DNA of 64,000 nucleotides. Origin: Branchiostoma floridae (Eukaryota > Chordata > Leptocardii > Amphioxiformes > Branchiostomatidae). Of the stretch, positions 1 to 9,789 are shown one piece after another. Position 1 is the stretch's first letter; each line of letters opens with the position of its first letter. Location: assembly GCF_000003815.2 (NCBI RefSeq), contig NC_049990.1:1598098-1662097 (forward strand). Reading direction: 5' to 3'. A model generated the notes under the pieces. That model searched no databases. It saw only the letters and a program-made list of their open reading frames with translations, and had not been told where the DNA came from. The position numbers and the translations under genes are program-made.

Positions 1-345
1 TTACCACCACTGCAACCACAGGGAGGACTCCGGGGTGGTTTGTACACGTAAGCAGTATTTCAACTCTATATCAGTATCTTATAGAGCTGGTATTACATAT
101 ATGGACACATATTATACAATAAGGACAGATATACTAGAAAAGCTATATCTAATGCAATCACAGGGAGGACTCCGGGGTGGTTTGTACACGTAAGTAGTAT
201 TTCTCTATATCAGTATATTATAGAGCTGGTATTATATATAACAAGGACATACATTATGTATAATAAGGACAGATATACTGGAAAAGCTATATCTAATGCA
301 ATCACAGGGAGCTCGAGGACTCCGGGGTGGTTTGTACACGTAAGC
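1..345. repeat. Tandem repeat of 142-144 bp, about 2.4 copies
   Basis: A block containing gggaggactccggggtggtt followed by tgtacacgtaag recurs at about 21, 163 and 307, spaced 142 and 144 bases. The third copy carries a 5-base insertion (gctcg). AT-rich spacers with ttatagagctggtatta are shared. Each block ends in a sequence that resembles a splice donor, so it may be multiplied exon edges of gene 1, but no reading frame supports this. Confidence 0.7.
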
Positions 346-435
346 AAAGTGCAGTATTTACTTATTTATCTATTCTGTATCTTATATACTCGTAACAGCT
401 GTGTGTAACATGTTACATGTTTAATCTTTTCCCAG

Positions 436-3400
436 TCGATGACTGTGCCTCCTCCCCCTGTGCACACGGCATCTGCACTGATGGTCACATGAGCTACACC
501 TGTAGCTGTGAGAACGGCTGGACAGGAACCAACTGTGACCATAGTTAGTATTTCATTCTTACAGTGACGTAAACTTGTAACGTTATCCCATCATTCAAGA
601 TAAGATGGCTTCGATACGAAAAAGAACAAATTTTAAGAAAATACACAGCAATAACACAAACACATAATATTCACGCCTATTCTCTTTACGTCTAGTGTAC
701 TTTGGTGTATTTTATGTCGTACTTTTCGTTCCCGAAAGCTGCCCGGCCGGGCCCCGGTTTGGAAATGTGACGTATGCCTTCCGGGGACTCTTCAAGATAC
801 TCCCCCTAGGGACTAGTAAACTAATTAGGATGATACTCATGTTAGATATTGTTAGGAAATGACCAACACTTTCTCGCTCAATCTACGTATGAGACTCTAA
901 AATCTCTTTTACATTTTCCAGACATCGATGAGTGCTTGTCCTCCCCATGCATTCACGGCACCTGTATTGACGAAGTAGCGACCTACACCTGTAGCTGTGA
1001 GCTCGGCTGGACAGGACACGACTGTGATCAAGGTCAGTATTTGATAGCTCTTCCTTAGACTTAGATCATCCCGTGTCTGGTGACACATTGGGCTGCTAGC
1101 AGTCTCCAATCAGTGCGATAAAATAGAGAGCAATAGGGAGCACTACTGAATGAAACAACTTCACTTTTATATTGGTAATTTGATGGCTCGGTGACAGGAA
1201 ATTTCCATGTACATTTATTGGAGTCCAAAAGAAGACGTCTTTCTTTCGTCATTGTTTTCCAGCTAACGTAACGAGCTGGTGTGTTACGCCGAACGGCGGT
1301 TATACCGGCTATATAGATACAGATACAGATACAGAAGCTGGTGTGTTACGCCGAGCGGCGGTTATACCGGCTATGTAGATACAGATACAGACAGATACAG
1401 ACTATATATACATACAGAAAGGGAGCGAAAACAATTGCTGTATAACATCGCATAACACCCACGTATTTATTTCAGTTGAAGACTGCTCGACCTCCCCATG
1501 CGCACACGGTATCTGTACTGATGGAGTGCCGAGTTTCACCTGTAGCTGTGAGAACGGCTGGACAGGACTCAAGTGTGACCAAGGTTGGTATTTTCTTTTA
1601 AACTACGCTTATAATAGATGGATGTCAACGGGTGAGCATGTTTTTTTTCTGCTAGCGACGTGAATCATGGGTAATATGTCAAAGGTGATGGCCCATCAGA
1701 AGTCAACAGTCTCGTCTCGACCATTGTCAAGATTTGCATGACAATGTTCGGAACATAATGGCGCTGGCAAAATGGCTGAACTTTTACATTCGAATATTCA
1801 TGGGGCCTTAAACTTTGACATATTACCCAGAATTCCTGTCAAATGACAAATAGAAACAGCTCTAGTTATTGGCAAAATGACATTATTGAATTATATTTCT
1901 CTTGTTTTAAAATCCAGACATTGACGAGTGCGCGAGCAACCCTTGCTGGTTGGGAGGGACCTGTCTGGATCACGTGAACGGCTACAGCTGTGTCTGTCCT
2001 AAAGATGCCACAGGGAAACACTGTGAGACCGGTACGTACCACGCTTTTTTTTAAATACTAGGCAAAAGCGTACTCTCCGAGTTTCAACTCTGGCTGTTTT
2101 GTCTCATAATTCTTTATCTGTCTTTCTGTTTTGCACAGTTTTCTTTATGTCTCGCGTCCCAACGTCATTGGCCAGCTGACTCCCTTTGGCCGGCTATTCT
2201 CCAGCTTTGATACTATTTTATGCCACTGGTAAGTCTGGTCGGAGTTTAGTTTCCTTTACAAATTGCCTCCTGTAATTTTTGTGTGCTCCAGTGACTTTTG
2301 CCGGGGAATGTTATTGAGTTCTCGACCTCGGCTGTCAGCCACCGAGACGCGTCCCAGGCCTGCAGCGAGAAGGACAGTCACATGGCGGACGTGAGAAGCG
2401 AACCACAGGAACAGTTCCTGGCCAGCACCATCGCGGCCACCACCGGCGTGCCCAACTGGCTGGCCATGAAAACTGCGCCGTTACCCATGCTCTACAGTGA
2501 TGGGACTCCTTTTATGGGTATATATATTCATACAATTAGCAATACTGAAAGGGACACTAGGTACATATAGGCGTGAAAATGTAACACCAACTATGTCTAA
2601 GAATTATCTACTTAAACATTGTTTCACTTTAACATTGTTTCACTTTAACATTGCTTCAAAAATTGAGCTTTAACGTTACATTTTATTGTTTCATTTTCAT
2701 ACAGGTCCCCTACATTGGTTGGAAGGCGAACCTTCGTCGCCGGTGGACATGTGTGTTCTCCTGGACAGCTCCAACAGCTACCAGGCAAAAACTGTTTTCT
2801 GCACGGAGCAACACAACTACATTTGCCAGTCTGGTACACAACGATATTCCTACTTAAAACATTTTAACGTTTCATTCAGCATTTGTCGTATACAGAAATC
2901 AACATAAACTGAACAAATTACCGACTGAATACGCCAAATAGCAATTACTCAAGCAACTTGATATAATTTTGGATATGTTCAGACGTCTGAAACAATTTTT
3001 GTTCCTATCGAATACTTGAACTCCTAAAATTGTCTTCAATTCTTTTACTTGAGTTATATGAGTTACATAGTTAGGATATAAAACCTCAGTGTTTGTTTGT
3101 GCCTTTATTTCAACCGCTTTTCGTGGAGGTGTCACCTGGAACGTCTGGCTGTTTCCAAAATCACATCCAGTTGCTTGTCAATGAGTAATAGCTATTTGGC
3201 ATGTCGTATTACCTGGATGCCTAACTGTCTGGCTATGAAAACTGGCCAGCTAGACATTCATCCATTTATTGCATTTAAAATTAACTTGGAAATTAGTTAT
3301 TTAAACATTTGCGATGACATATTTTTCTACCCGTACAGCTCTGAAGTCGTGTGCGCCAAACGTGTGTCAGAACGGCGGAAACTGCACCTCCTGTTTCGGC

Positions 3401-5182
3401 GGCTCCACCACCTTCTGTGACTGTCCTGGGGGGTTTGGAGGAAATCTCTGTGAAATCAGTAAGTAATTTCATGTACAATAAAGGTCTTTCATTATAATTA
3501 AATGGCCATCCACTTTTAGCATAAAAGACAATCTAGGTGTCATTTCATGACTTTTAAAATATAAAGTATGATTCTTATTGTTCGAGTTTATCTGCTTCGG
3601 TAGCAGAAGCGAACATAGTCCTGAGCGAACTACTATCCAGATGGTACCCAGGCTAGCTGGACTAGAGGACTGTAACTATATGTATATATATATATATAGT
3701 GATTACCAAATTCTTTGATACTTCAACAGACATTGACGAGTACGCTTCCAGCCCGTGCCAAAATGGCGGGATTTGCATTGACGATCTCAACACCTACCAC
3801 TGCATCTGTCCAACCGGTTTTCAAGGGGACAACTGCGAGCTAGGTTGGTGTGATATGGCCTTAATTCGGGCTGAAAACCGTTTTCCTAAGGCCTAGGTCA
3901 CATTTCCAAACCGGGACCCGACCGGGTAGCTTATGGGGACGAAAAGTATGATATAAAAGACACTAAACTAAGTAAGACGTAATGAGAAATGTCATCGGCA
4001 TTGCTTGTGTATATTTTACGAATGTATTTCTGCTTTCGTTTCCACAAACAACCCGGCCGGGCCCCGGTTTGGAAATGTGGCCTAAGCCTTACACGGGCTG
4101 AAACCATCTTCATGGCCTGAGTGCACCCCGTACTACTTGTCCTTGTCGTTGGCTTGCCCAAACTCGACTATGTAGAGATCCAGTCGTCTCCTTAATGAAC
4201 ACAGACACATTTGGGACCGCATGACAACCTAATGAAGGTTGTGTGATGCTTGCTATATTTAGGCATATTATACCGAATACAAGTTCCTGTCATATCCTGT
4301 CATATAGAACAATCAGTACTAACGTTTTTCTTGCCTATCTTTCAGACATAGACCTGTGTTCCCCCGACCCGTGTCCATCCGGTTTCACCTGTCAGGACGT
4401 TGGGTCCTCCATCTATTGTCTTGGTTAGTCGTTTTTTATCACCATTCTGTGTTAGCTAAAGAACTGAATAAAACATCAAGTATCACCATTGCTACACATT
4501 ATAGGCAAACTGTTCCAGTAAGGCCTTGGAAATATTATGCTTCCGCTTACCCTAACGACCATAGAAAAACCTGTAGAAAGACCCTTGCGGTCCTTGGGGG
4601 GGGGGGGGGGGTTGTTGGCGCAAGGGACATAAAATCTTCGATATGACATCTGAGATTTAAAGTATTTCACCCTCCACTCACAGATTTTAAAAGGCTTTGA
4701 ATAGTTTGAATTATGTTTGTATGATTACAGTGTGATGTTGACAACATCAGTGTCATGCATTTTAGCTTTTTCGGGTTCACCTGAATGTGTCTGTTTACCT
4801 TGACCAACATCTAAAAAATGTGTAAATATTATATTTTAAAAAATCCCTATCCATTTTTTTTATTGAATTTTCACTGCAAACGTGACACAGTTTTCAGCAA
4901 ATTGCATTATGGGTAGTAATCTTTTTTTTTAATTTACATGATATTGATGCATTCTAATAAGCAACTTTCTTTTTTAAACACAATGTACACTTCCTAACGA
5001 TAAAATTTTGTTTATCATTTTCGCATACAAATACTGCTAAGACCCTTACCCATTGCTAACACTTTTCTTTAGGCCGTTCCGTCGCCCGGGGCCTGCCGTA
5101 CCAGTGCAGCAGCGCCTCCTGTCCGGATGGTATGAACTGCATCCAGGAGGGTGTGGCGGCCTTCTCCTGCAGACCTGAGTGA
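436..5182 (+). CDS. Lectin gene 1: 3' part of a secreted EGF/C-type lectin-like protein
   Basis: The 5' end lies before the window. Exons placed from GT/AG and paralog alignment: 436-543, 922-1032, 1476-1583 and 1918-2031 (EGF-like); 2292-2517 and 2705-2833 (CTLD); 3339-3458 (EGF-like, CxPNxCQNGGNC); 3730-3843 (EGF); 4346-4423 and 5073-5182 (four-cysteine tail modules, stop TGA). Nearly all borders are phase 1. Most EGFs carry the calcium-binding start (DIDEC type) and the C-x-D-x4-Y-x-C hydroxylation pattern. Two defects are visible: the first CTLD exon is one base longer than in genes 2 and 3 (226 against 225), shifting the frame, and the EGF at 3730 reads DIDEY where Cys is expected. The gene may therefore be decaying, or the base may be an assembly error. 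The product would be secreted, like its paralogs in genes 2 and 3; the ligand is unknown. Confidence 0.8.
690..787 (-). mobile_element. MITE fragment, CCCGGCCGGG inverted-repeat family
   Basis: The stretch contains tcgtacttttcgttcccgaa followed by gcccggccgggccccggttt and ggaaatgtgacgtatgcct. This matches one end of the complete element at 3888-4090. Only one terminal arm is present. It sits in an intron of gene 1. Confidence 0.6.
1272..1405. repeat. Tandem duplication of about 67 bp
   Basis: The unit gctggtgtgttacgccga plus cggcggttataccggcta is present twice (about 1274 and 1338). Each copy is followed by short gatacagatacaga repeats. It lies in an intron of gene 1. Confidence 0.75.
2292..2833 (+). 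pseudogene. CTLD exon pair of gene 1 with a +1 frameshift
   Basis: Exons 2292-2517 and 2705-2833 encode a C-type lectin-like domain closely matching those at 33959-34561 and 40878-41467. In the intact copies the start reads GECYQFST in frame from the acceptor. Here the codons for CY are followed by tgag instead of cag, one extra base near 2314. Downstream the frame is open and well conserved ([21 protein letters not shown]). With the extra base, splicing in the usual phase meets TGA at once. The second exon ([26 protein letters not shown]) is intact. Either the copy is inactivated or the base is an assembly error. Confidence 0.75.
2925..3245. mobile_element. Penelope-related remnant ending beside a partial CTLD exon copy
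   Basis: 2930-2995 resembles the repeat end at 24494-24550 (gttactcaagcaact type, then cagacgt). 3148-3215 resembles the opposite orientation of the same end (catccagttgctt, then tattacctggatg). The two form an imperfect inverted pair inside an intron of gene 1. Immediately after, about 3217-3245 matches CTLD exon 1 at nearly every position (AACTG, CTGGC and ATGAAAACTG blocks; residues CLAMKTG against WLAMKTA), but has no splice context. Confidence 0.5.
3888..4090. mobile_element. 203-bp MITE, complete with terminal inverted repeats
   Basis: The left end aaggcctaggtcacatttcc is matched by the right end ggaaatgtggcctaagcctt in inverted orientation, followed inward by aaaccgggacccgaccggg against cccggccgggccccggttt. 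No coding capacity. Related partial copies lie at 690-787, 23748-23835, 52300-52372 and 53568-53610. It is inserted in an intron of gene 1. Confidence 0.8.
4600..5072. other. Intron of gene 1 with a poly-G tract
   Basis: A G homopolymer sits at about 4596-4611. The rest is AT-rich intron before the terminal exon at 5073; I see no gene or mobile element in it. Confidence 0.5.
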
Positions 5183-5317
5183 CGTCACCATTGGAGCCTT
5201 CCACGTGACGACGACCAGCCAATGGCTGACTTCATGCGTGATTAGGAAATGCGTTGTTTCCTGATTTGTGGCCTAACTAGAGATAGAAGCACCTGGAGAT
5301 AGACGACGTTATGGATG

Positions 5318-5323
5318 AATAAA
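5318..5323 (+). terminator. Polyadenylation signal AATAAA of gene 1
   Basis: The hexamer lies 136 bases after the stop codon. The same spacing and flanking words (agatagaagcacc, gacgtt, aataaa) are seen after genes 2 and 3. Confidence 0.75.
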
Positions 5324-5550
5324 TCTTGTGCATGAAAATCGTACAGTTTATGTCTATTGTTTACTCGGGCTTTTCATATACAATTGTGTATATATAGTAT
5401 CACCTCTCTTCATACATGTGCACGCATCTCAAACCTGCCGTATAGAGCTAGTTCCGTGAATCCGTAAGCGGAGGTTTTACCCCAGGGTTGGTCCCTGATA
5501 TTGTTAGGATATGTTGTAAGGAATCGCGCTCGTCATTTCGGTGACTAAGG

Positions 5551-5790
5551 CCCCCTTTCCACTAGGACGGCGATCGCGCTGCGCTCTCACTGCGACCTAC
5601 ATATGATATGTGTAACCTTCACTTTCACACTGGGTATATCATACAAAACGTAAAAGTGTGATTGAGAAGACAACAAAACGCACAAAGTGTAACAAGATTC
5701 GTTTCTTTTCGATACAATTCGTTGAGCTATATGTCAAATCTTAGGTCGCAGAGAGAGCGCGGCGAGAGCGCCGTCCTAGTGGAAAGGGGG
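5551..5790. mobile_element. 240-bp MITE with ~47-bp terminal inverted repeats
   Basis: The left arm begins ccccctttccactaggacgg and the right arm ends ccgtcctagtggaaaggggg, a perfect inversion over these 20 bases. The arms continue imperfectly to the GCGACC/GGTCGC boundaries. The centre has no coding potential. A clear target duplication was not found. Confidence 0.8.
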
Positions 5791-6212
5791 TATAACGGGC
5801 CGGTGCAGAGACTTCCGACCACAACGAGAACCAGAGTCCTTGAACACAAACGCCCCAGCTCGCTGTCGTCGGAAGTCTCTCAACATATGCACATTGAATC
5901 GCCGGACCATGCCGTACCATTGGACAAAGTCAGAATGCTGGTACTGGACACTGAACAGGACTACTTTGTAAGAGGTATAAAGAAGGCCATATACACCAGG
6001 GCACTCCAGCCATCACTGAACAGAGACGGTGGACGCTATAAACTTCCTGGTACGTTTGACCAGATGCTGACGTCACGTATCCGTAAGATCACATGTTAAT
6101 AAGATCACGTGTCCGTAACTCTCGCGAGTTTACGACCTGAACTGATTGCTCATCAGTATTGATCCCGAAGAAGGCGACAGTAGTTGTTGAAAATTTGATC
6201 CGTTTGTACTTT
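5791..6212 (+). pseudogene. Penelope-like element 3' fragment, end of the GIY-YIG endonuclease
   Basis: The plus-strand reading frame from about 5809 to 6099 encodes a C-terminal segment with VLEHKRPSS, IKKAIYTR and LNRDGGRYKLP. This is the conserved end of the Penelope polyprotein after the GIY-YIG domain, ending at TAA (6097-6099). It is followed by about 110 bases of repeat end containing a degenerate hammerhead-like motif (6162-6200: CCGAAGA, a wobble-paired stem, GAAAA). The fragment resumes at 8735 (gtgttggaagaaagtttagc); the same words occur at 23330-23355. The gap is explained by the inserted element at 6213-8726. Confidence 0.75.
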
Positions 6213-6360
6213 GAGCTATGTCCAGTATCAGGGTGAAGTGCACGAAGTTAGGGTGTACGAAGTTGTACGAAGTTGTACGAAGTTACAACCGTTTCCCACT
6301 GGCTTTGATGCTATATCGGGAGTCACAGATGACGTCAAAACATTTATTGGATGACGTAAT

Positions 6361-6810
6361 CTAACTTCGTACAGTAGGCAGGGTAGGGTGTCAAGTGTAC
6401 GAACTTGTCCGAAGTTGTGCAAAGTTACGTGACGTCATCTAACTTCGTACAGTAGGCAGGGTAGGGCGGCATGTGTGCGAAGTTGTCCTAAGTTGTGCAA
6501 AGTTACATATATACGTGACGTCATCTAACTTTGGACAGTGGGCAGGGTAGGTCTACAAGTGTGCGAAGTTGTCCTAAGTTGTGCAAAGTTACGTGACGTC
6601 ATCTAACTTTGGACAGTGGGCAGGGTAGGTCAACAAGTGTGCGAAGTTGTCCTAAGTTGTGCAAAGTTACGTGACGTCATCTAACTTTGGACAGTGGGCA
6701 AGGTAGGTCAACAAGTGTGCGAAGTTGTCCTAAGTTGTGCAAAGTTACGTGACGTCATCTAACTCTGGACAGTGGGCAGGGTAGGGCGGCATGTGTACGA
6801 ATTTGTCCAA
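6361..6810. repeat. Left subterminal tandem array (~78-bp unit)
   Basis: Units contain gacgtcatctaactttggac, gggcagggtaggt and gcgaagttgtcctaagttgt. gacgtcatct starts at about 6431, 6518, 6595, 6673 and 6751. Such subterminal repeats often bind transposase; here they also present palindromic TGACGTCA-like sites. Confidence 0.8.
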
Positions 6811-7172
6811 AGTTAATTAATACATAGTAAAAACTTATATATGTGTAAATAAGATACACACCACTCACGCATATAAACAGATAAAATATAGATGCACATT
6901 AATCAGCACAAAATTAATGTTCATGCATTGTAAAAAAATTCATTTATTTCACTTTTTTTGTCTTTTATTTCTCCTCTAAACGTTCGTTTTAACAATGCGC
7001 ACAAAATAATTTAAGCTCACTCTTAATATTATATTTCCCTTTTTTTACGTCACTTCTAAATACAAGTACCTGAAAACATCTCCCCTATCTATTTATAAAC
7101 TACATGTATTGCAGTCATCTTTCACTACTTTGTATCATAAGAAGTAGTAGTTGTTATGTTATTCCTTGTAAT

Positions 7173-8059
7173 TTAACAATTAATTGAAGTACTTCCACCA
7201 TTTAGTACATAAGTAAACCCAGCAGACGGACTACCACTGTCCGTATGGTCTTTCCGCAACTTCGTGTAAACATCAGTCACAAGTTCTTGAATCCATTTAC
7301 AGATAGTAGATTTCCCAGCGCCTGCCAAGACAACAGGTAAATGCCATTTTGATCCCCGCTAATAGATGTTTAAAAAGAATAGAACAAATGAAATAAAAGC
7401 AGCCGTGGCGCAATACAGAGATTGAAAAACGACACCATTCTACGAACGCATTCCAGGTTCGAATTAAAAAAAAAACACCTGAGCAAATGACGTAAATGTC
7501 TGTTGGTGACGTTAAGCAAAAGAATGTTCGACAAGGTATGGTTCTAGAAATGACGGTTGTAAATTTTGAACATATAACGTTATATCTACATTGAATCAAA
7601 CGTTTGATTTGAAACAATAAAAAAGGTGTTTAGAAGTAAATCTACCTGTTGGCAGACAGATGGCTGTCCACAGAAGAACATTTTCCCTCCATTTGGTGTC
7701 AGGTGGAGAGACTTGTGCATGGCTTACAGCAAAAGCCGCGACCGTGATAAGGCTATATAAAACAGCCACCGTTGGCACGCACAAAACAGATGCAACAGCA
7801 CAACATCCCTGTGAAGAATAAGACAAATCTTAATAAAGATAAGTAATCTGCATTCTGATAAAAAATATGTTGTTTTGTAAGATGTAACTTCTAAAGAATA
7901 GAAGATTTATGAATCAAAAGTCAGAACTCAAAACATATCAAGGTGCGATTAATACGACTAACCCACCTGAACAAGTTCTTCCGGAAAATCCTTCCAGTCA
8001 AACTCGACTTTCCAGGACGAATGGAGATCTGTAGCCTTCAAAGATTTACTGCACGACAT
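7173..8059 (-). CDS. Possible three-exon small gene with a transmembrane segment and P-loop-like motif
   Basis: Proposed exons on the minus strand: 8059-7967 (31 codons from ATG, begins MSCSKSLK), 7808-7646 and 7321-7173 (stop TAA). All three join in frame: 93 + 163 + 149 = 405 nt, 134 residues. Acceptors have good pyrimidine tracts (cttattcttcacag, gttgtcttggcag) and donors are GTGGGT and GTAGAT. Exon 2 encodes a ~28-residue hydrophobic stretch (CCAVASVLCVPTVAVLYSL onward). The exon 2/3 junction creates CLPTGAGKST, like the nucleotide-binding motif I of helicases, but the first Gly of GxxxxGK[ST] is Leu. The protein then ends 48 residues later, with no Walker B. It may be a host gene fragment captured by the surrounding element. 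I do not recognise the family; chance is not excluded. Confidence 0.4.
7385..7600 (-). repeat. Diverged copy of the promoter-side segment at 8120-8345
   Basis: Both segments share gaaaaacgacacc, gaacgcattcc, acacctgag, tgacgtaaa and ggttctagaaatga in the same order. One lies upstream of the proposed ATG at 8059, the other inside the last intron of the proposed gene. Confidence 0.65.
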
Positions 8060-8415
8060 GATATGATATAATATTGTCCGTAAATCCCCCGTTAAAAAGT
8101 CTATTTCGTCAAAGACACGGACTAAAAAGTAGCCGTGGAGACTTCATCGCCACACGGTTTCAAACTGTTAGACTGAAAAACGACACCGTTCGGTGAACGC
8201 ATTCCGGTTTCGAATTACGAAAACACCTGAGTTAGTGACGTAAACGTCAGATTGTGACGTCTAAGAAGATGAGAACATTAGAAGAAAGGTTCTAGAAATG
8301 ACAGTTGAGACATTTGAACGTAACACAGAAAACTTGTAGACGCGTAGTGGAGTATATATATCGCCAAAGTCAAGCTAGGCGACATCTTCCTAGGAATACG
8401 CGACCTGATCAGTAC

Positions 8416-8700
8416 ACCCGGCTGACTGTCCAAAGTTTAGATGACGTCATGGTTAGCGTGACGTCATAACTTCGGACAAGTTCGTACAACTCCGTACACC
8501 ACCCGGCTGACTGTCCAAAGTTTAGATGACGTCATGGTTAGCGTGACGTCATAACTTCGGACAAGTTCGTACAACTCCGTACACCACCCGGCTGACTGTC
8601 CAAAGTTTAGATGACGTCATAACTTCGGACAAGTTCGTACAACTTTGAACAACTTTGGACAACTTCAGACATCTAACTTAACTTAGGACAACTTCGTGCA
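8416..8700. repeat. Right subterminal tandem array (~83-bp unit)
   Basis: Three units start acccggctgactgtccaaag and contain tttagatgacgtcat and ataacttcggacaagttcgt. They resemble the left array in inverted orientation. Confidence 0.75.
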
Positions 8701-8769
8701 TTTCACCCTGATACTGGACATGGGTGTGTACTTTTGTGTTGGAAGAAAGTTTAGCATTTTCCATTTGCT

Positions 8770-9036
8770 TTTGGTAAAAATATGGGCTTTGATCTTCGTC
8801 AATCATCCCCTTAAAACCCATACTTAAGGCTCAAAAATGACTTTATAAAAATGGGGAGCTCTTAGGAAATCTAGATACGATCTTGAAAATAATGTTAGTA
8901 GTGTGTGTGTGTGTGTGAAGTCATCAATGATCATCCTTAGCTACAAGCTTAATTCCTCTATTTATTTGACCCGAATATTGACCTGGAACTTCAGCAATTG
9001 TCCCATAGCAACCAATACAATGCTATGATTCTCAAA
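8770..9036. other. Intergenic, no gene seen
   Basis: Unique-looking AT-rich sequence with a short GT run at about 8900-8917. No exon or transposon end was recognised. Confidence 0.4.
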
Positions 9037-9700
9037 AATTATTTTGCTGTGATCTAAACAGTTCTGTTACTATGATCTTAAACAGTTCTGTTGCTATGAT
9101 CCTAAACAGTTCTGTTGTTGTGATCCTAAACAGTTCCGTTGTTGTGATCCTAAACAGTTCTGTTGCTATGATCTTAAACAGTTCTGTTGCTATGATCCTA
9201 AACAGTTTTGTTGTTGTGATCCTAAACAGTTCCGTTGTTGTGATCCTAAACAGTTCCGTTGTTGTGATCCTAAACAGTTCCGTTGTTGTGATCCTAAACA
9301 GTTCCGTTGTTGTGATCCTAATCAGTTCCGTTGTTGTGATCCTAAACAGTTCCGTTGTTGTGATCCTAATCAGTTCTGTTGCTATGATCCTAAACAGTTC
9401 TGTTGTTGTGATCCTAAACAGTTCCGTTGTTGTGATCCTAAACAGTTCCGTTGTTGTGATCCTAACCAGTTCCGTTGTTGTGATCCTAAACAGTTCCGTT
9501 GTTGTGATCCTAAACAGTTCCGTTGTTGTGATCCTAAACAGTTCCGTTGTTGTGATCCTAAACAGTTCCGTTGTTGTGATCCTAAACAGTTCTGTTGTTG
9601 TGATCCTAAACAGTTCCGTTGTTGTGATCGTGAAGAGTTCCGTTGCCATGATCGTAAACTGCTGTGTTGCTATGGTCCTAAACATTTGTCTTGCTATGGT
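9037..9700. repeat. 24-bp minisatellite, array 1 (about 27 units)
   Basis: The unit gatcctaaacagttccgttg + ttgt is 24 bases, a multiple of three with no stop in several frames, so long open frames arise on both strands (VILNSSVV on plus, ELFRITTT on minus). Unit variants (cgttgttgt, ctgttgctat) cluster in blocks, as expected from unequal exchange. It is treated as non-coding repeat. Confidence 0.9.
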
Positions 9701-9789
9701 ATAATCTAGAGGCTTTTTTCTTCCTTGCTCTGTTACATTTTCTGTAATTGATGTCCTTAAAATCAGTATCGAAGCAGGACGAGTTCAGT

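Larger units (their letters stand above)
6213..8726. mobile_element. 2.5-kb inverted-repeat DNA element inserted in the Penelope fragment
   Basis: Both ends carry tgtccagtatcagggtgaa in opposite orientation (6219 onward; 8720 reading back). An 8-base duplication tgtacttt flanks the element (6205-6212 and 8727-8734), the size typical of hAT elements. Inside each end are subterminal arrays rich in gtgacgtcat and cgaagtt: five units of about 78 bp at 6361-6790 and about three units of ~83 bp at 8416-8700. No transposase was recognised, so it is probably non-autonomous. The only coding candidate is the spliced minus-strand gene at 7173-8059. Family assignment is inference. Confidence 0.75.

Noticed and set aside
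3097-3420. A single 107-codon gene
   Set aside because: It is a chance fusion of a Penelope remnant, a CTLD fragment and, in the wrong frame, the EGF-like exon at 3339-3458.
5662-5800. N-terminal part of the 145-codon frame ending at 6099
   Set aside because: The first ~45 codons lie in the MITE at 5551-5790; only the part after ~5805 is Penelope-derived.
9032-9704. Two overlapping >200-codon open frames on opposite strands
   Set aside because: They are produced by the 24-bp minisatellite, with no start context, signal, domain or splice support.
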